This document shows positions 33,632 through 43,960 of a stretch of 64,000 bases of DNA, one piece after another (position 1 is the first letter of the stretch; each line of letters begins with the position of its first letter). This DNA is from Smittia aterrima (taxonomy: Eukaryota > Arthropoda > Insecta > Diptera > Chironomidae). The DNA is taken from NCBI GenBank assembly GCA_033063855.1, contig CP093829.1:13857537-13921536 (forward strand), given 5' to 3'. The notes under the pieces are model-generated. The model searched no databases, had not been told where the DNA came from, and saw nothing but the letters and a program-made list of their open reading frames with translations. Made by a program: the position numbers and the translations under genes.

Positions 33632-34505
33632 TTTCGATTTCGTTTTCTTGATTTCCGTTCGATCGCACTTTACATTTTCGACTATCGATTCGTCGGTGAA
33701 TATTGCGGTACTTATAGATTTTTCTCTTATTCACTTTCTTCGGTTTATTGCATCTTAATTTTCGGCGGACTCGAGAGAGGGAAATTAAGTAATTATTTCA
33801 TCGAATTTCTGATTCAAGCTCACGTTTTTGGTTTTCTTGTAAAGCGAACCATTCAAATTGCATTCATTGTTTTGTTTACTATTGAATAGTAGTAAATAAA
33901 AGTTTCATATTCGCCGAACGTTGACTTTGGTTTTTTTCTATTTTCAGAACAGTTAGCAAAATATTATTGACTGGAAAAATGTAACTTTCATTCACATTTC
34001 TTTTGACACTGCTACAATTGTCACACTCTAATTTTACTTGTTAACACTTTAAGACTGAGTGATTAGTCTCACTTCCGCACATATAATCATTATTTAATCG
34101 AATTACAAAGTGCCATCGACTTCTCCGGAAGCTGAACATTTCGTCTTTAAATGAATTCATTGAATGTATACAATCTGATGGCCACAACGTAAGCCGTTTT
34201 ATATATAAGTTTTCGGCAAAAAGCATTGCACAATCAAAAATTGGCCATTTATGTTAAGCGTGACTTTTGATCGTCTCACTTATACAAGCTTGTTAATCTC
34301 TGGGAATTTCCCAAAGAACGTGCAATTATGAATCAACCACAGAGAGCAGAACACGTCGAGTCTCTCTTCTGTGTTTCTTGAACAATTTTCTCATGAGCGC
34401 TTCTAGTCTTCTCTTAAACTTCCCCGTGAAGAGAAGTCGTAAAATATTTAAATCTGCGATCTAAATTTTATTTACATTTGCTTCAAGTCAATTTATTTAG
34501 TTAAG
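33632..34505. other. Divergent intergenic region, secreted protein and serpin
   Basis: About 870 bp containing both upstream regions. On the minus strand a TATAAG at 33716-33711 lies about 80 bp before the 681-aa gene's start. On the plus strand a TATATATAAG-like run lies near 34200. No coding sequence is supported. Confidence 0.45.
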
Positions 34506-36515
34506 ATGTTGCTGGCCGCCATCTTTTGTAAGTGTTTTTAAAGCAATAATACGAAATTTTACCAAGAAATTTACCAAGAAATCAGAGTCTTGTCATTATA
34601 TTGACCTTATAAGTTCAAAGTATTATTTTTAATGTGATAAGATTACAGTATTCTTAGAAAACAGTAATCAAGAGACCGAAAATTTCGTTCGCCGTTTTAA
34701 ATAATTAAGCTAGTAATCGGTAAGCCGAGTCGATTCTAAATCGAAACCGGCTTTTCTTGGTTTGTTACAGCAGATCCAAAGTCACCTTGGACACTGATAC
34801 AACGACTTTTTAAAGCAAACATCGAGTATATTGAACTTGAAAAACTTGAATTGCTGCAAAGCTTTAAACTCATGAATAGAATTTACAATTCAAAGAGAAG
34901 AATTGTTTTATGACGACAACAATGATGAACACACTTTGATAATATTATATGTGGTTTCCCCAGGTGTATTCGTCGTTGTCGCTGCTAATGCACAAAACAA
35001 CTCACCCGCTAGTTCAACTTTCGATCCTTCATATGGAGGAGTCTTTAGTACACCGGCTCCTTACATTCATCCGGATGAATATAATCCTCCAGACAACAAA
35101 CAGGACAGATTTGACATGAAGTTGTTTCAAGTAAGTTATAATTGAATTCCAATTCCAAACATAACTTTCAATAATAATATCTATGTAGACGGTCGTCAAA
35201 GATAGTAAAACAAAGAATATCATCATATCTCCTTTGTCCGTTAAACTTTTGCTGACGTTGCTTGCTGAAGCTGCTGGCGAAACAATTTCATCAACTACGC
35301 GAACTGTAATATAAACAAAAAATGATTGGAATTTTCTGAAATATTTTAACAAAAAATTATTTCTAATTCTTTTTAAAGGAACTTGAACAAGTTTTACCAT
35401 ACAACAAAAGCTTGTTTGACGCCAAAGAATATTTCAAAACAGTGCTTTCATCGATTGGTGTAAGTATTGTCAGCTTAAATCATTATACTTAATCAAACAA
35501 TTAAAATCTGCAGACTAAGAGTAACGACTACACTGTTAACTTGGGAACAAAAGTATATGTCGATAAGGACGTAAAAATTAATCAACGATTTGGATCTATT
35601 GCTCAACACAATTATTTGGCCGATATTGAGGAATTGAACTTCGGAGATGCCCGAGGAGCATCACATGAAATTAACTCTTGGATTAAAACTGTAACGAATG
35701 GTCGCATCAAAGATTTGGTTTCTGAAGATTCGGTGGCCAATTCAGTGATACTTCTCATTAATGCACTTTACTTTGAGGGAACATGGCGATTTGGATTTAA
35801 CAAGACATTCACCGGTGCATTTAATCTTGCTCCTGGAAAGCGAGTCGATAAACAGTATATGGAACGAACTGGCAATTTATATTACTTTTATTCAAAGCAC
35901 TTAGACGCCAAGATTTTAAGATTGCCCTATGAAGGTCGCCGATACTCAATGTTTATCATTCTTCCCAATGAAAATCAAAATTTGGAAACTGTGATTGATC
36001 GTTTAGACTCGAGAACTATCAACAACGAAATCTGGCATCTTGATGAGGTTGAAGTTCATATAGTTTTACCAAAGTTCAAGTTTGATTCAAGTTTGAATCT
36101 TAACGAGGTTGTTCAAAAGGTAAGAATTTGAGTTTATACGAGAATTAAAATTTAATTATACATTTCTTACTCTAGCTTGGAATCCGCGACATTTTCGAGA
36201 CAACAGCAACGTTTCCTCTATTAGCTCGTGGTGGAGCTTCTGAAGGAAAATTAAAGGTATCAAACATTATTCAAAAATCAGGAATCGTCGTTGACGAAAA
36301 AGGTTAATATTATGAATTAAGTTCCCAAGTATTATTTAATAATTTAAATATTCTTAGGAACAACGGCCTGGTCAGCAACTGAAATCGAGTTGGTGAACAA
36401 ATTTGGCGGCGATCCACGTGAATTTATTGTCGATCGTCCGTTTTTGTTCTACATTGAAGATGATACCACGGGAGCAAAACTTTTCAGCGGCCGTGTCAAC
36501 AACCCCGAATATTAA
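34506..36515 (+). CDS. Secreted serpin with an N-terminal extension and unusual hinge
   Basis: Serine protease inhibitor family. Exons: 34506-34527, 34964-35130, 35189-35305, 35379-35459, 35514-36119, 36176-36302 and 36358-36515, giving 425 residues. The signal peptide MLLAAIFCVFVVVAANA is split by intron 1. A Ser/Pro/Tyr-rich extension of about 45 residues precedes the serpin core. Core motifs include NIIISPLSVKLLL, VILLINALYFEGTWRF, YSMFIILPNE, FIVDRPFLFYI and the C-terminal LFSGRVNNP. The reactive loop reads EKGTTAWSATEIELVNKFGG. The usual small-residue hinge is altered (Thr at P13, Trp at P11), and P1 falls near Asn-Lys by counting. Whether it inhibits proteases is therefore open. The stop overlaps an AATAAA. 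Only one reactive-loop exon is present. Confidence 0.9.
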
Positions 36516-39373
36516 ATAAAAGTAATATCTTCCTGAAACATGCAACATTGAAATCAAACATTGAAGAATGGAAGCCTGGAAAATATTCTCAAAGTTCCTG
36601 AGTTTTTCCAGTGAAATAAAAATTCTCAATTGAAAATTTCGAAGTCTGTATTTGATGGAACTGCATTTGAATAAAGTATGTTTAAATATCTCAATCGTTG
36701 AAAGTTGAAGTCAAAACTTTTAAAGAAAGACAATTCCGATAGAAGAAGATGCAAATTCGGAAAGTGTCGTTAGAAAATTGAATCGCAAAATTTATTGTAA
36801 TTTTTTGCCATTCACTGTAGCCTTTATGATAAAATGATGATGTCTGCCGTTGAATGTAGTTATTAATTTCAAGTGTCAAGGGTATTGAGAGAGATAATAC
36901 AAATCTCTCAAGAGGGGAGTTTCTTTGCCATTATCGTCATTCAGATAATTTAATATGCATTTTATTAATTCTATTTTGCGACCAGAAAGTGCCGAAGAGA
37001 CAATGTTTTGATTGGTAATGGGAAAATATATCTCAGACGGGTGTTGAATTGATGGAACATATGTTGGCTGAAGTTCATATACTGTGACTAAAAGGCTTCG
37101 AGGTCGTGAAAAATTGTTACACACTTTTGCTCTTTGCGGATGAAATTAAACTCTTCGAGGGTGAACATAATTTTAACTCGTTGTTGCCGATAAAATCCTC
37201 TCCTTTTTTCTTGCGGGCAAATGTGACAAAAGTTTTGAAATAACCGAGAGAAAAATATGATTAATGATAATAATTTCAACTTTATGTTGTTGTGTAAAAA
37301 AACGGAAATGGAAGAATAATAAATTACGTTTGTCTCCGACGTGTGAGGCTACAATTGAGCTCAACATATTTTGTTGAAAGACTTTTAGGGCCTTCTCCGG
37401 AGGTGAAGGTCGAGAGGGAGAAAGATTTGATTTAGCAAAAAAAAGAACAGAGTTAGAGAAAAACTTGGAAAAGAATTTCCGTTCTCGAAACTACATTTCT
37501 TTAATAAATCTATCATTACATGAGCCTTCTAATCTCTTTCCGACAAAAGTATTGCAAATTTGTGAAAGAACTTAAACAATTTATATAATCAGTTATAAGC
37601 TTTTCGTGACGGAAATGTTAAAGTCGCTAAGCCCTTGAAGAAAATGTGAGAAACAATTATCGTGATGTGTCGCGATGAATTACGTATAAATATTAATGGG
37701 TTTGGAAAGTTTTTAATAATCCTTATGTATAAAACCGTTTGTTATTGTTTTATAAATGAAAGACTTTATTGATCGACCAAATTTAATTTAAACTTTACAG
37801 CCGTCTTACCGCATTAGACTTCCTTTCAGTTTTATGATTTCTCTTGCCAAATTCTTTTTTTCTTGTTGTTTTAATTGCGGCAAATAAAAGTTGAATACAA
37901 TAAAAATTTATGCCGGACGTTTCCCTATCTTGGAAAAATTTGTTCCGTTTTTCCTCCGGTGCTTTAAATTTCGAGAAAAGCGTCGAGATCAGGAAGCAAA
38001 GTGTGGTAATAAAAAGAACGAATGAAAAGGGAAACTTTTGAAGGGAAAAATCACCCCTTGTTTCAAATGTGCGAAGGATTTTATTATTCAGAACATTCAT
38101 TTCACCTAGCACAACTGCTCGAGGAAGGCGAAAAGGAAGCAGCGAGGAAATTTCCTCCAATTTTCTGGGTTCGTTTAGCACATGCGTCGTGCTTCTGACT
38201 CTCAGCTCTTCGCACTTTTTGTTTCATTAATGTTGTCGTTCGTTATGATACCCAAAACTACGACACCAGCAAAAAGCAACAGCGAAGATAAATGTGAGCG
38301 AAAATAAATGATTTTCATTTCTCATTTAAATAACAAAGGAGCTGCTATATTTTTTAAATACCGATTAAATTTTTCATGCTTCATTTCAACTCCGCACAAA
38401 GTAACGCACCATTTAGGTATAGGAGAAAATTACTGGATTTCTCATCCAACGACGATTGAATCAATGAATACTTTCATGAAAATTTAGAATTTACTACAAG
38501 GCCGCATTCAATCGAAAAATTTGTTTTTGTCGTTGTCAAAACAACCCGAAAATAATAAATTCTTGAAATCCTTTCAGTAAATAAAGAGGGTTGCAGTTTG
38601 CTATGTTTCGCTTTTTGTGTTTATTTTCACTTCTCTCCCACTATAAGGAGGACTCAGTGCATGATGATTAAGAAAACAGTATGAAATAATCCAGAAAAAT
38701 TGAGACATAGACGTCCCCTTTGTCGTCTGCTCGATGTTGAACTCAACCACAAGGAAAGATAAAACAATTAAAGGATTTATTAATGAAAATAATCAAGCTT
38801 AAAATTTATTCGGAAATTTATGTGTTCTGGCACACAAATTGATAAATAATTGTCCACAGCAATGATTGATTAGTTTCAACCCTGCAGCTCATTTAACTTT
38901 AACGAATAATTCAAGTCACGATTTATTCTGCGCCAAAAGAGTTGAAGCTGTGGGAGAAATATGATAGAGAAAATTGAGTTACCTTAGTTTTTAAAAGAAT
39001 TCATATGAAGAGTTCATTGAACTCTCTGTAGGGGTGAGAAATTTTTACTTCGTATTGAACTTTTATCTGATTTTCTTTACGTGACAAAAGTCTAAATACA
39101 AATACATTATTTCCCTGTGAAATTCTCACACCAAAAAGATTAGGCAAAAGCAATCAGACTGACCTTATCAAAAATTTCTTTTATCGCTATTGAAGGTAAT
39201 AGAAGTATTGCAAGAAAATAAACGGTAATTGACCTAATTGACAATCTTCTTCGACACTTGATATGTATTCTTATGCAATGTTCTTATCTTCTAATCTCAA
39301 GAGCGCTTGTCAAGCGCCGCTTGATTAACTAGTTTGGCATCAAACAATTTCTTTCAGCAATAATATTTCTGAG
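36516..39373. other. Intergenic region between serpin and glycosidase 1
   Basis: About 2.9 kb of AT-rich DNA. Several minus-strand open frames of 60-130 codons occur (longest 37795-38181), but none has family features, a signal peptide followed by a plausible domain, or coding-like composition. I see nothing else firm. Confidence 0.5.
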
Positions 39374-39410
39374 TATATAAAAGGGTCGCCAATCGTTCAA
39401 CAGGCACAAA
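39374..39410 (+). promoter_or_regulatory. TATA-type core promoter of glycosidase 1
   Basis: TATATAAAAG at 39374-39383 lies 67 bp before the ATG. About 30 bp downstream, TTCAACAGG is a plausible start site. This gives a short 5' UTR of around 40 nt, typical of strongly expressed secreted insect enzymes. Confidence 0.6.
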
Positions 39411-39440
39411 TTATTGAACAACGCAAGTGAAAACATTAAA

Positions 39441-41052
39441 ATGGAAATAATATTTCTACTACTTCTCGTCGCAAGCGCAAGAGCTTTGGATAACGGATTG
39501 GGGCTTACACCAGTAAAAAATATATAACTAATTTGTTAAATTCAACTGAAATAATTTCTTTATCTACAGCCGATGGGATGGATGACTTGGGAAAGATTCA
39601 GATGTATTACGGACTGTGAAAAATATCCAAAAGAGTGCATAAGTGAGAATTTAATTATGGAAATGGCAGATGCTATGGTAAACGAAGGGTAATTATTTTC
39701 TGATTTTCACCGAAGAATGTTCGGTTAAGTTTTACTTTTACAGTTACTTAGATGCTGGCTACGAATATGTTAACATTGACGACTGTTGGTCGGAGCTAGA
39801 GCGAGACGGAAATGGCAAAATTGTTGCCGACAAGAAAAGGTTCCCGAGAGGAATAAATTTTTTATCGGATTACGTAAGATGAGGTGTACAGTGATGAAAA
39901 GCATCTTTTAAAATCATTCACCGAAACAGGTTCACTCTAAAGGCCTTAAGTTTGGAATTTATTTGGATTACGGGACAAAAACTTGTGCGGGTTATCCAGG
40001 ATCAATCGATCACCTTGAAACTGATGCTAAAAGCTTAGCCGAGTGGGAAGTTGATTTCATTAAAATGGATGGCTGCTACGCAGAGATTAGTGGTATGATT
40101 GATGGATATGCTCAATTTGGAAAGTTTATGAACATAACGGGACGGCCGATAATGTATGTTACTTGCTTCCATTAATGCAACCCATTAATTCATTCTTAAC
40201 GTCCTAGGTTTTCTTGTTCATGGCCTGCGTATTTCGGATTGGAAGATGTAAGCTTTATAATTTAAACTGTGTAAATTTAATGCAATTTTAATTAAATTAG
40301 CCTGACTATGAAGCTTTGAAAGAGACTTGCAATCTTTGGAGGAATTGGGATGATATAGACGATAGTTGGCAATCATGGCTTTCAATCGCTGACTACTTCT
40401 CGAGTAATCAGGACGTCATCGCGCAACATGCTGGCCCGGGACATTGGAACGATCCAGGTATGCTATTCGGTTTTAAAAACTTCAAAATTATAATGCTTAA
40501 CATTGTTCAGATACATTACTTCTTGGAAACTTCGGTCTAAGTTTGGAGCAGAGCAAAGCTCAACTAGCAGTTTGGGCTATATTGGCTGCTCCGTTTTTGC
40601 TAAGCAATGATCTGAGATCTATTCAGCCTGAAATCAAGGATCTGATGTTAAATCGAGAAGTGATTGCAATCGACCAAGATGCGCTTGGAATTCAAGGAAA
40701 AATGATCAGCAAAAATAGACAAATTGAAATCTGGGCACGTCCAGTTCTTCCAATCATTGGAAAGGAATTTTCATACGCTATCGCTTTTGTTTCAAGGAGA
40801 ACAGATGGACATGCATATGCAACTCAAATTAAGCTTAGAGATTTACATCTGGGAAACAAAGCTGGATACATAGTAACGGTGAGAAATTAATAAATTTAAA
40901 CTTTAAAATAGCATTTCAATTAAATTTGATTCCATTCATAGGATCTCTTCGATCACCAACGAGTACCTCATAAATTCTTGCAGTCAGATTCCTACGAAGA
41001 ACGTGTGAATCCATCTGGTGCGAACTTTTATAAGTTTGTCCCCATTCGATGA
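39441..41052 (+). CDS. GH27 alpha-galactosidase family, predicted alpha-N-acetylgalactosaminidase, copy 1
   Basis: Retaining glycosidase of family GH27, secreted or lysosomal, removing terminal alpha-linked N-acetylgalactosamine (and perhaps galactose). Exons: 39441-39512, 39570-39688, 39744-39873, 39930-40153, 40208-40247, 40301-40457, 40511-40878 and 40942-41052, giving 406 residues. The signal peptide MEIIFLLLLVASARA leads into LDNGLGLTPPMGWMTWERF. The nucleophile is Asp154 (FIKMDGCY) and the acid/base Asp216 (RNWDDIDDSW). The substrate-selecting segment reads FSCSWPAY: Ser186 and Ala189 match the N-acetylgalactosaminidase pair, not the Glu/Leu of alpha-galactosidase. Other family motifs are PGHWNDPDTLLLGNFGLS and LAAPFLLSNDLR. 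A poly(A) signal lies at 41118. The first of a tandem pair. Confidence 0.93.
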
Positions 41053-41117
41053 AATTTTTCTCTTTTTTAAGAAATTGAGGATTGTAAAAACAAGTTTATT
41101 TTCGTCAAGTATTGTGC

Positions 41118-41123
41118 AATAAA
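41118..41123 (+). terminator. Poly(A) signal of glycosidase 1
   Basis: AATAAA 66 bases after the stop codon of glycosidase copy 1. Confidence 0.6.
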
Positions 41124-41215
41124 ATTTATCATATTATTAACAAATATATTCGTGACTGACATTTAGGAACAACTAGCTAAGTTTTCCGATTGGTATTGTG
41201 AGAATGATTCTCAGA

Positions 41216-41280
41216 GAACGTCTTTGAGAGAGAGTCCGGAGGTGTAGGAGGTTATAAATGGTTATACATCGGGCTAGTGG
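41216..41280 (+). repeat. Repeat copy A, related to intron sequence 42855-42919
   Basis: These 65 bp align without gaps to 42855-42919 with 50 identities by hand count; both end in GGGCTAGTG plus one base. After a gap of about 12 bases the similarity resumes (AACTC-AAGAT). Just upstream is a small perfect palindrome, TGAGAATGATTCTCA. Confidence 0.7.
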
Positions 41281-41703
41281 TATATTCAGTGAAAACTCGA
41301 AGATGAATTTAATAAATTCAATTTATTCATTTTGAGATTTTATTTAACTTTCGGTTTGAACTTTTCAATTTTTTTTTTTACTTTGGGATAAAGTAGTAAT
41401 TTATAGCAATAATGATGATACTTTTGACCAAAACACTATATAGCTGAAGAGAGTGGGGAAGTGTCACATTTCTTTCGCATTCAAAACCAGTTGGCGATCG
41501 ACGTTTGAGTAAAGAGCAAGTTTTAAAATATTTCACAAATAGTGAGAAGCACGTATGCTGGATAAAACCAACAAAACATCGCATGATCATAGATATTAAA
41601 GTTCAATTAATAGATTTAGTGTAAGAAAAGTTTTTAGTGAATAATTCGAAGTGTACTTTTACCTACGTACTTAAAAAACAAAATTTCCGTAGGTCAACGC
41701 AAA

Positions 41704-43695
41704 ATGAAAATTTTTCTTCTTCTTTGTCTCGTCACATACACTAAAGCTTTAGATAACGGGCTGGCGCTGACCCCGGTAAACAAAGTCTTTCTATATTTTT
41801 AAAAAAAAAATCTTATTCTCATTGAAACTTTGCAGCCAATGGGATGGATGTCATGGGAGCGATTTAGATGCATAACGAATTGCGAAAAATATCCAAAAGA
41901 ATGCATTAGTGAGAATTTAATTATGGAGATGGCAGACGTTATGGTCGAAGAAGGGTATGAATATTCTCAGAGATTTTACGAGCTAGGAATTTAAAACTTT
42001 TGCTTCGTAAAGTGTTAGTATAGGGCTTTTATTCGTTAGTAGGTACCGTTGACTAAAATTTTGTAACTTCTTATCAATCACAGATCCATACCTTCCTTCG
42101 GATAAAAGCCCTTCAAATTTAAAAATAAAAAGCTTTATAAACGATAAAATCATTTTAGCTACTTAGAAGCTGGCTATGAGTATGTAAATATTGACGATTG
42201 TTGGTCGGAACTGGAGCGAGATGAAAATGGAAAAATTGTGGCAAACAAGGAGCGATTCCCGAGAGGCAAAAAGTTTTTGTCGGATTATGTATGTAAAGAA
42301 TTGTAAAATGCGAATGAGTTTGAAAAACCAAGTACACTAATCGATTCATGCAGGTTCACTCCAAGGGACTTAAAATTGGAACTTACTTGGACTATGGAAC
42401 AAAAACTTGCGCAGGTTTTTTATTCTCTTTATGTAGAGAAAGTAAAACTGATGTCTAACAATTTTCCTGAAACAGGTTATCCTGGATCTTTAGATTTTGT
42501 AGAAAAAGATGTTGAGAGCTTAGCCGAATGGGAAGTTGATTTTTTGAAGTTAGATGGTTGCAATGTTGAGACAAGTCAAATGATCGAAGGCTACGAAAAT
42601 TTTTCGAGGCTTATGAACAAAACCGGACGCCCAATAATGTAAGAAATAGATAAAAAAAAATCGTTCTAACTATTACTGCATTATTTAGGTATTCTTGCTC
42701 ATGGCCAGCGTACTTTGAATATTATCGAAAACCTGCAATGGATGTAAGTCATGTGAGTTATTGTTCTGCTTTTTCATTATCGTTTCTTTTTTCTTTCAGC
42801 CAAACTTTGAAGTTTTGAAGAGAACATGCAATCTTTGGCGTAACTGGAAGGTGAGAACGTTTTAGAGAAAGAGTCTGGAGATGTAGACGACAATAAATTA
42901 TCATACAACGGGCTAGTGATAACTCTAAGATAATCTTAACTTTCAATTGCTAAGTTTTTATTTTTTTATCTTTGTGGCGAATATGGAAGGATATTGAGGA
43001 TAGTTGGGAATCTGTGCTTTTTATATCTGATTTCTACGCGGAGAACCAAGATCGTGTTGCCAATCATTCAGGTCCAGGCCATTGGAACGATCCTGGTGCG
43101 GAACTTTGCATATAAACGTTAAATTAAAAAATAATCCTTTTAAATTTCATTATTAGATACTCTTCTACTTGGAAATTATGGTTTGAGCTACGATCAAAGC
43201 AAAGCTCAACTTGCAGTTTGGGCAATTCTTGCTGCACCATTTCTTATATCAACCGACTTGAGAGCAGTCAAACCAGAAATTAAGGAACTTTTGTTAAATC
43301 GTCATATTATATCTGTTGATCAAGACATTTTTGGCATTCAAGGAAGATTTTTACAAAATTTTAATGGAATTGATATCTGGACTCGCAAAATTTCGCCTAA
43401 AATTGGCGATGAATATTCATACGCTGTAGCATTTGTTTCAAGACGAGCTGATGGGCATCCGTATGAAGTATCTATCTCGTTAAAACACCTAAATCTTGGA
43501 AATAAGTTTGGATATCTCGTGAAGGTAAAAGACGAAATGACCAAATTTTAAAATTACAAATGCTAATATTCCTTTCATACTCAGGATCTTTTTTATCATG
43601 AAAAGAAAGCTCATCAATATATGCAAACGGATTCCTTCGATGTACGTGTCAACCCAACAGGCGCCAACTTTTACAAGTTCATTCCAATTGAGTGA
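41704..43695 (+). CDS. GH27 alpha-galactosidase family, predicted alpha-N-acetylgalactosaminidase, copy 2
   Basis: Tandem paralogue of the gene at 39441. Exons: 41704-41775, 41836-41954, 42159-42288, 42354-42414, 42476-42638, 42689-42743, 42800-42850, 42990-43095, 43157-43524 and 43585-43695, giving 411 residues. Signal peptide MKIFLLLCLVTYTKA. Nucleophile Asp154 (FLKLDGCN), acid/base Asp221 (RNWKDIEDSW), specificity segment YSCSWPAYF with Ser186 and Ala189. Two introns are absent from copy 1: 42415-42475 (61 bp) and 42851-42989 (139 bp). Removing them restores exon lengths identical to copy 1 (224 and 157 nt), so both are true introns. The second has a weak acceptor (GAATATGGAAG) and contains repeat copy B. 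The intron at 41955-42158 is enlarged by an inverted-repeat element. Confidence 0.92.
42022..42112. mobile_element. MITE-like 91-bp element with terminal inverted repeats
   Basis: The ends AGGGCTTTTATTCG (42022 onwards) and CGGATAAAAGCCCT (to 42112) are inverted copies with one mismatch over 14 bases. The pairing continues to about 24 bases with 19 matches. It lies wholly within an intron of glycosidase copy 2, explaining its 204-bp length against 55 bp in copy 1. I see no clear target-site duplication, so it may be a decayed MITE or simply a large hairpin. Confidence 0.55.
42855..42919 (+). repeat. Repeat copy B, inside an extra intron of glycosidase copy 2
   Basis: Related to 41216-41280 (50 of 65 positions identical by hand count). 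It starts 4 bp after the 5' splice site of the 42851-42989 intron. The intron is flanked by TGGAAG on both sides, at its 5' end (42845-42850) and just inside its 3' end (42984-42989), like a target-site duplication. Confidence 0.7.
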
Positions 43696-43896
43696 TTCAG
43701 TAGAGTTGTGAAATTTTTGTGAAAAATTTCTAGAAGAATATATTCAAGCCAGACATGGAAATTTGCTTATCAGATGAGCGTGTATTGTTTTTATATAAAT
43801 TTTTGAAAAGATTTCATGTTAATGACGTTTTATAATCACATAATAAAATCATTGGGAACTTTAACGTGACTAGTATTATCTTGATTAAATTTGAAA

Positions 43897-43932
43897 TATA
43901 AAACGTCGAGCAATTCATTGAGAACTCACAGT
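43897..43932 (+). promoter_or_regulatory. TATA/initiator core promoter of the odorant-binding protein gene
   Basis: TATAAA at 43897-43902 is followed by CTCACAGTTT at about 43924-43933, an initiator-like element roughly 30 bp downstream. The predicted 5' UTR is about 33 nt before the ATG at 43961. Confidence 0.55.
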
Positions 43933-43960
43933 TTCTACTGAGATAAACACGAATAATAAA

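Larger units (their letters stand above)
41053..41703. other. Spacer between the two glycosidase genes
   Basis: About 650 bp. It contains the glycosidase 1 poly(A) signal (41118), the repeat at 41216-41280 that recurs in an intron of copy 2, and an AT-rich tract. No clear TATA box precedes copy 2. A 70-codon minus-strand frame at 41378-41590 is not convincing. Confidence 0.5.

Noticed and set aside
37795..38181. 128-codon minus-strand ORF in the serpin-glycosidase spacer
   Set aside because: No domain, no splice context and AT-driven composition. Likely chance.
42376..42642. 88-codon ORF starting MELTWTMEQ in glycosidase copy 2
   Set aside because: It reads in the wrong frame through the 61-bp intron before entering the true frame. 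The spliced model matches copy 1 exactly in length.
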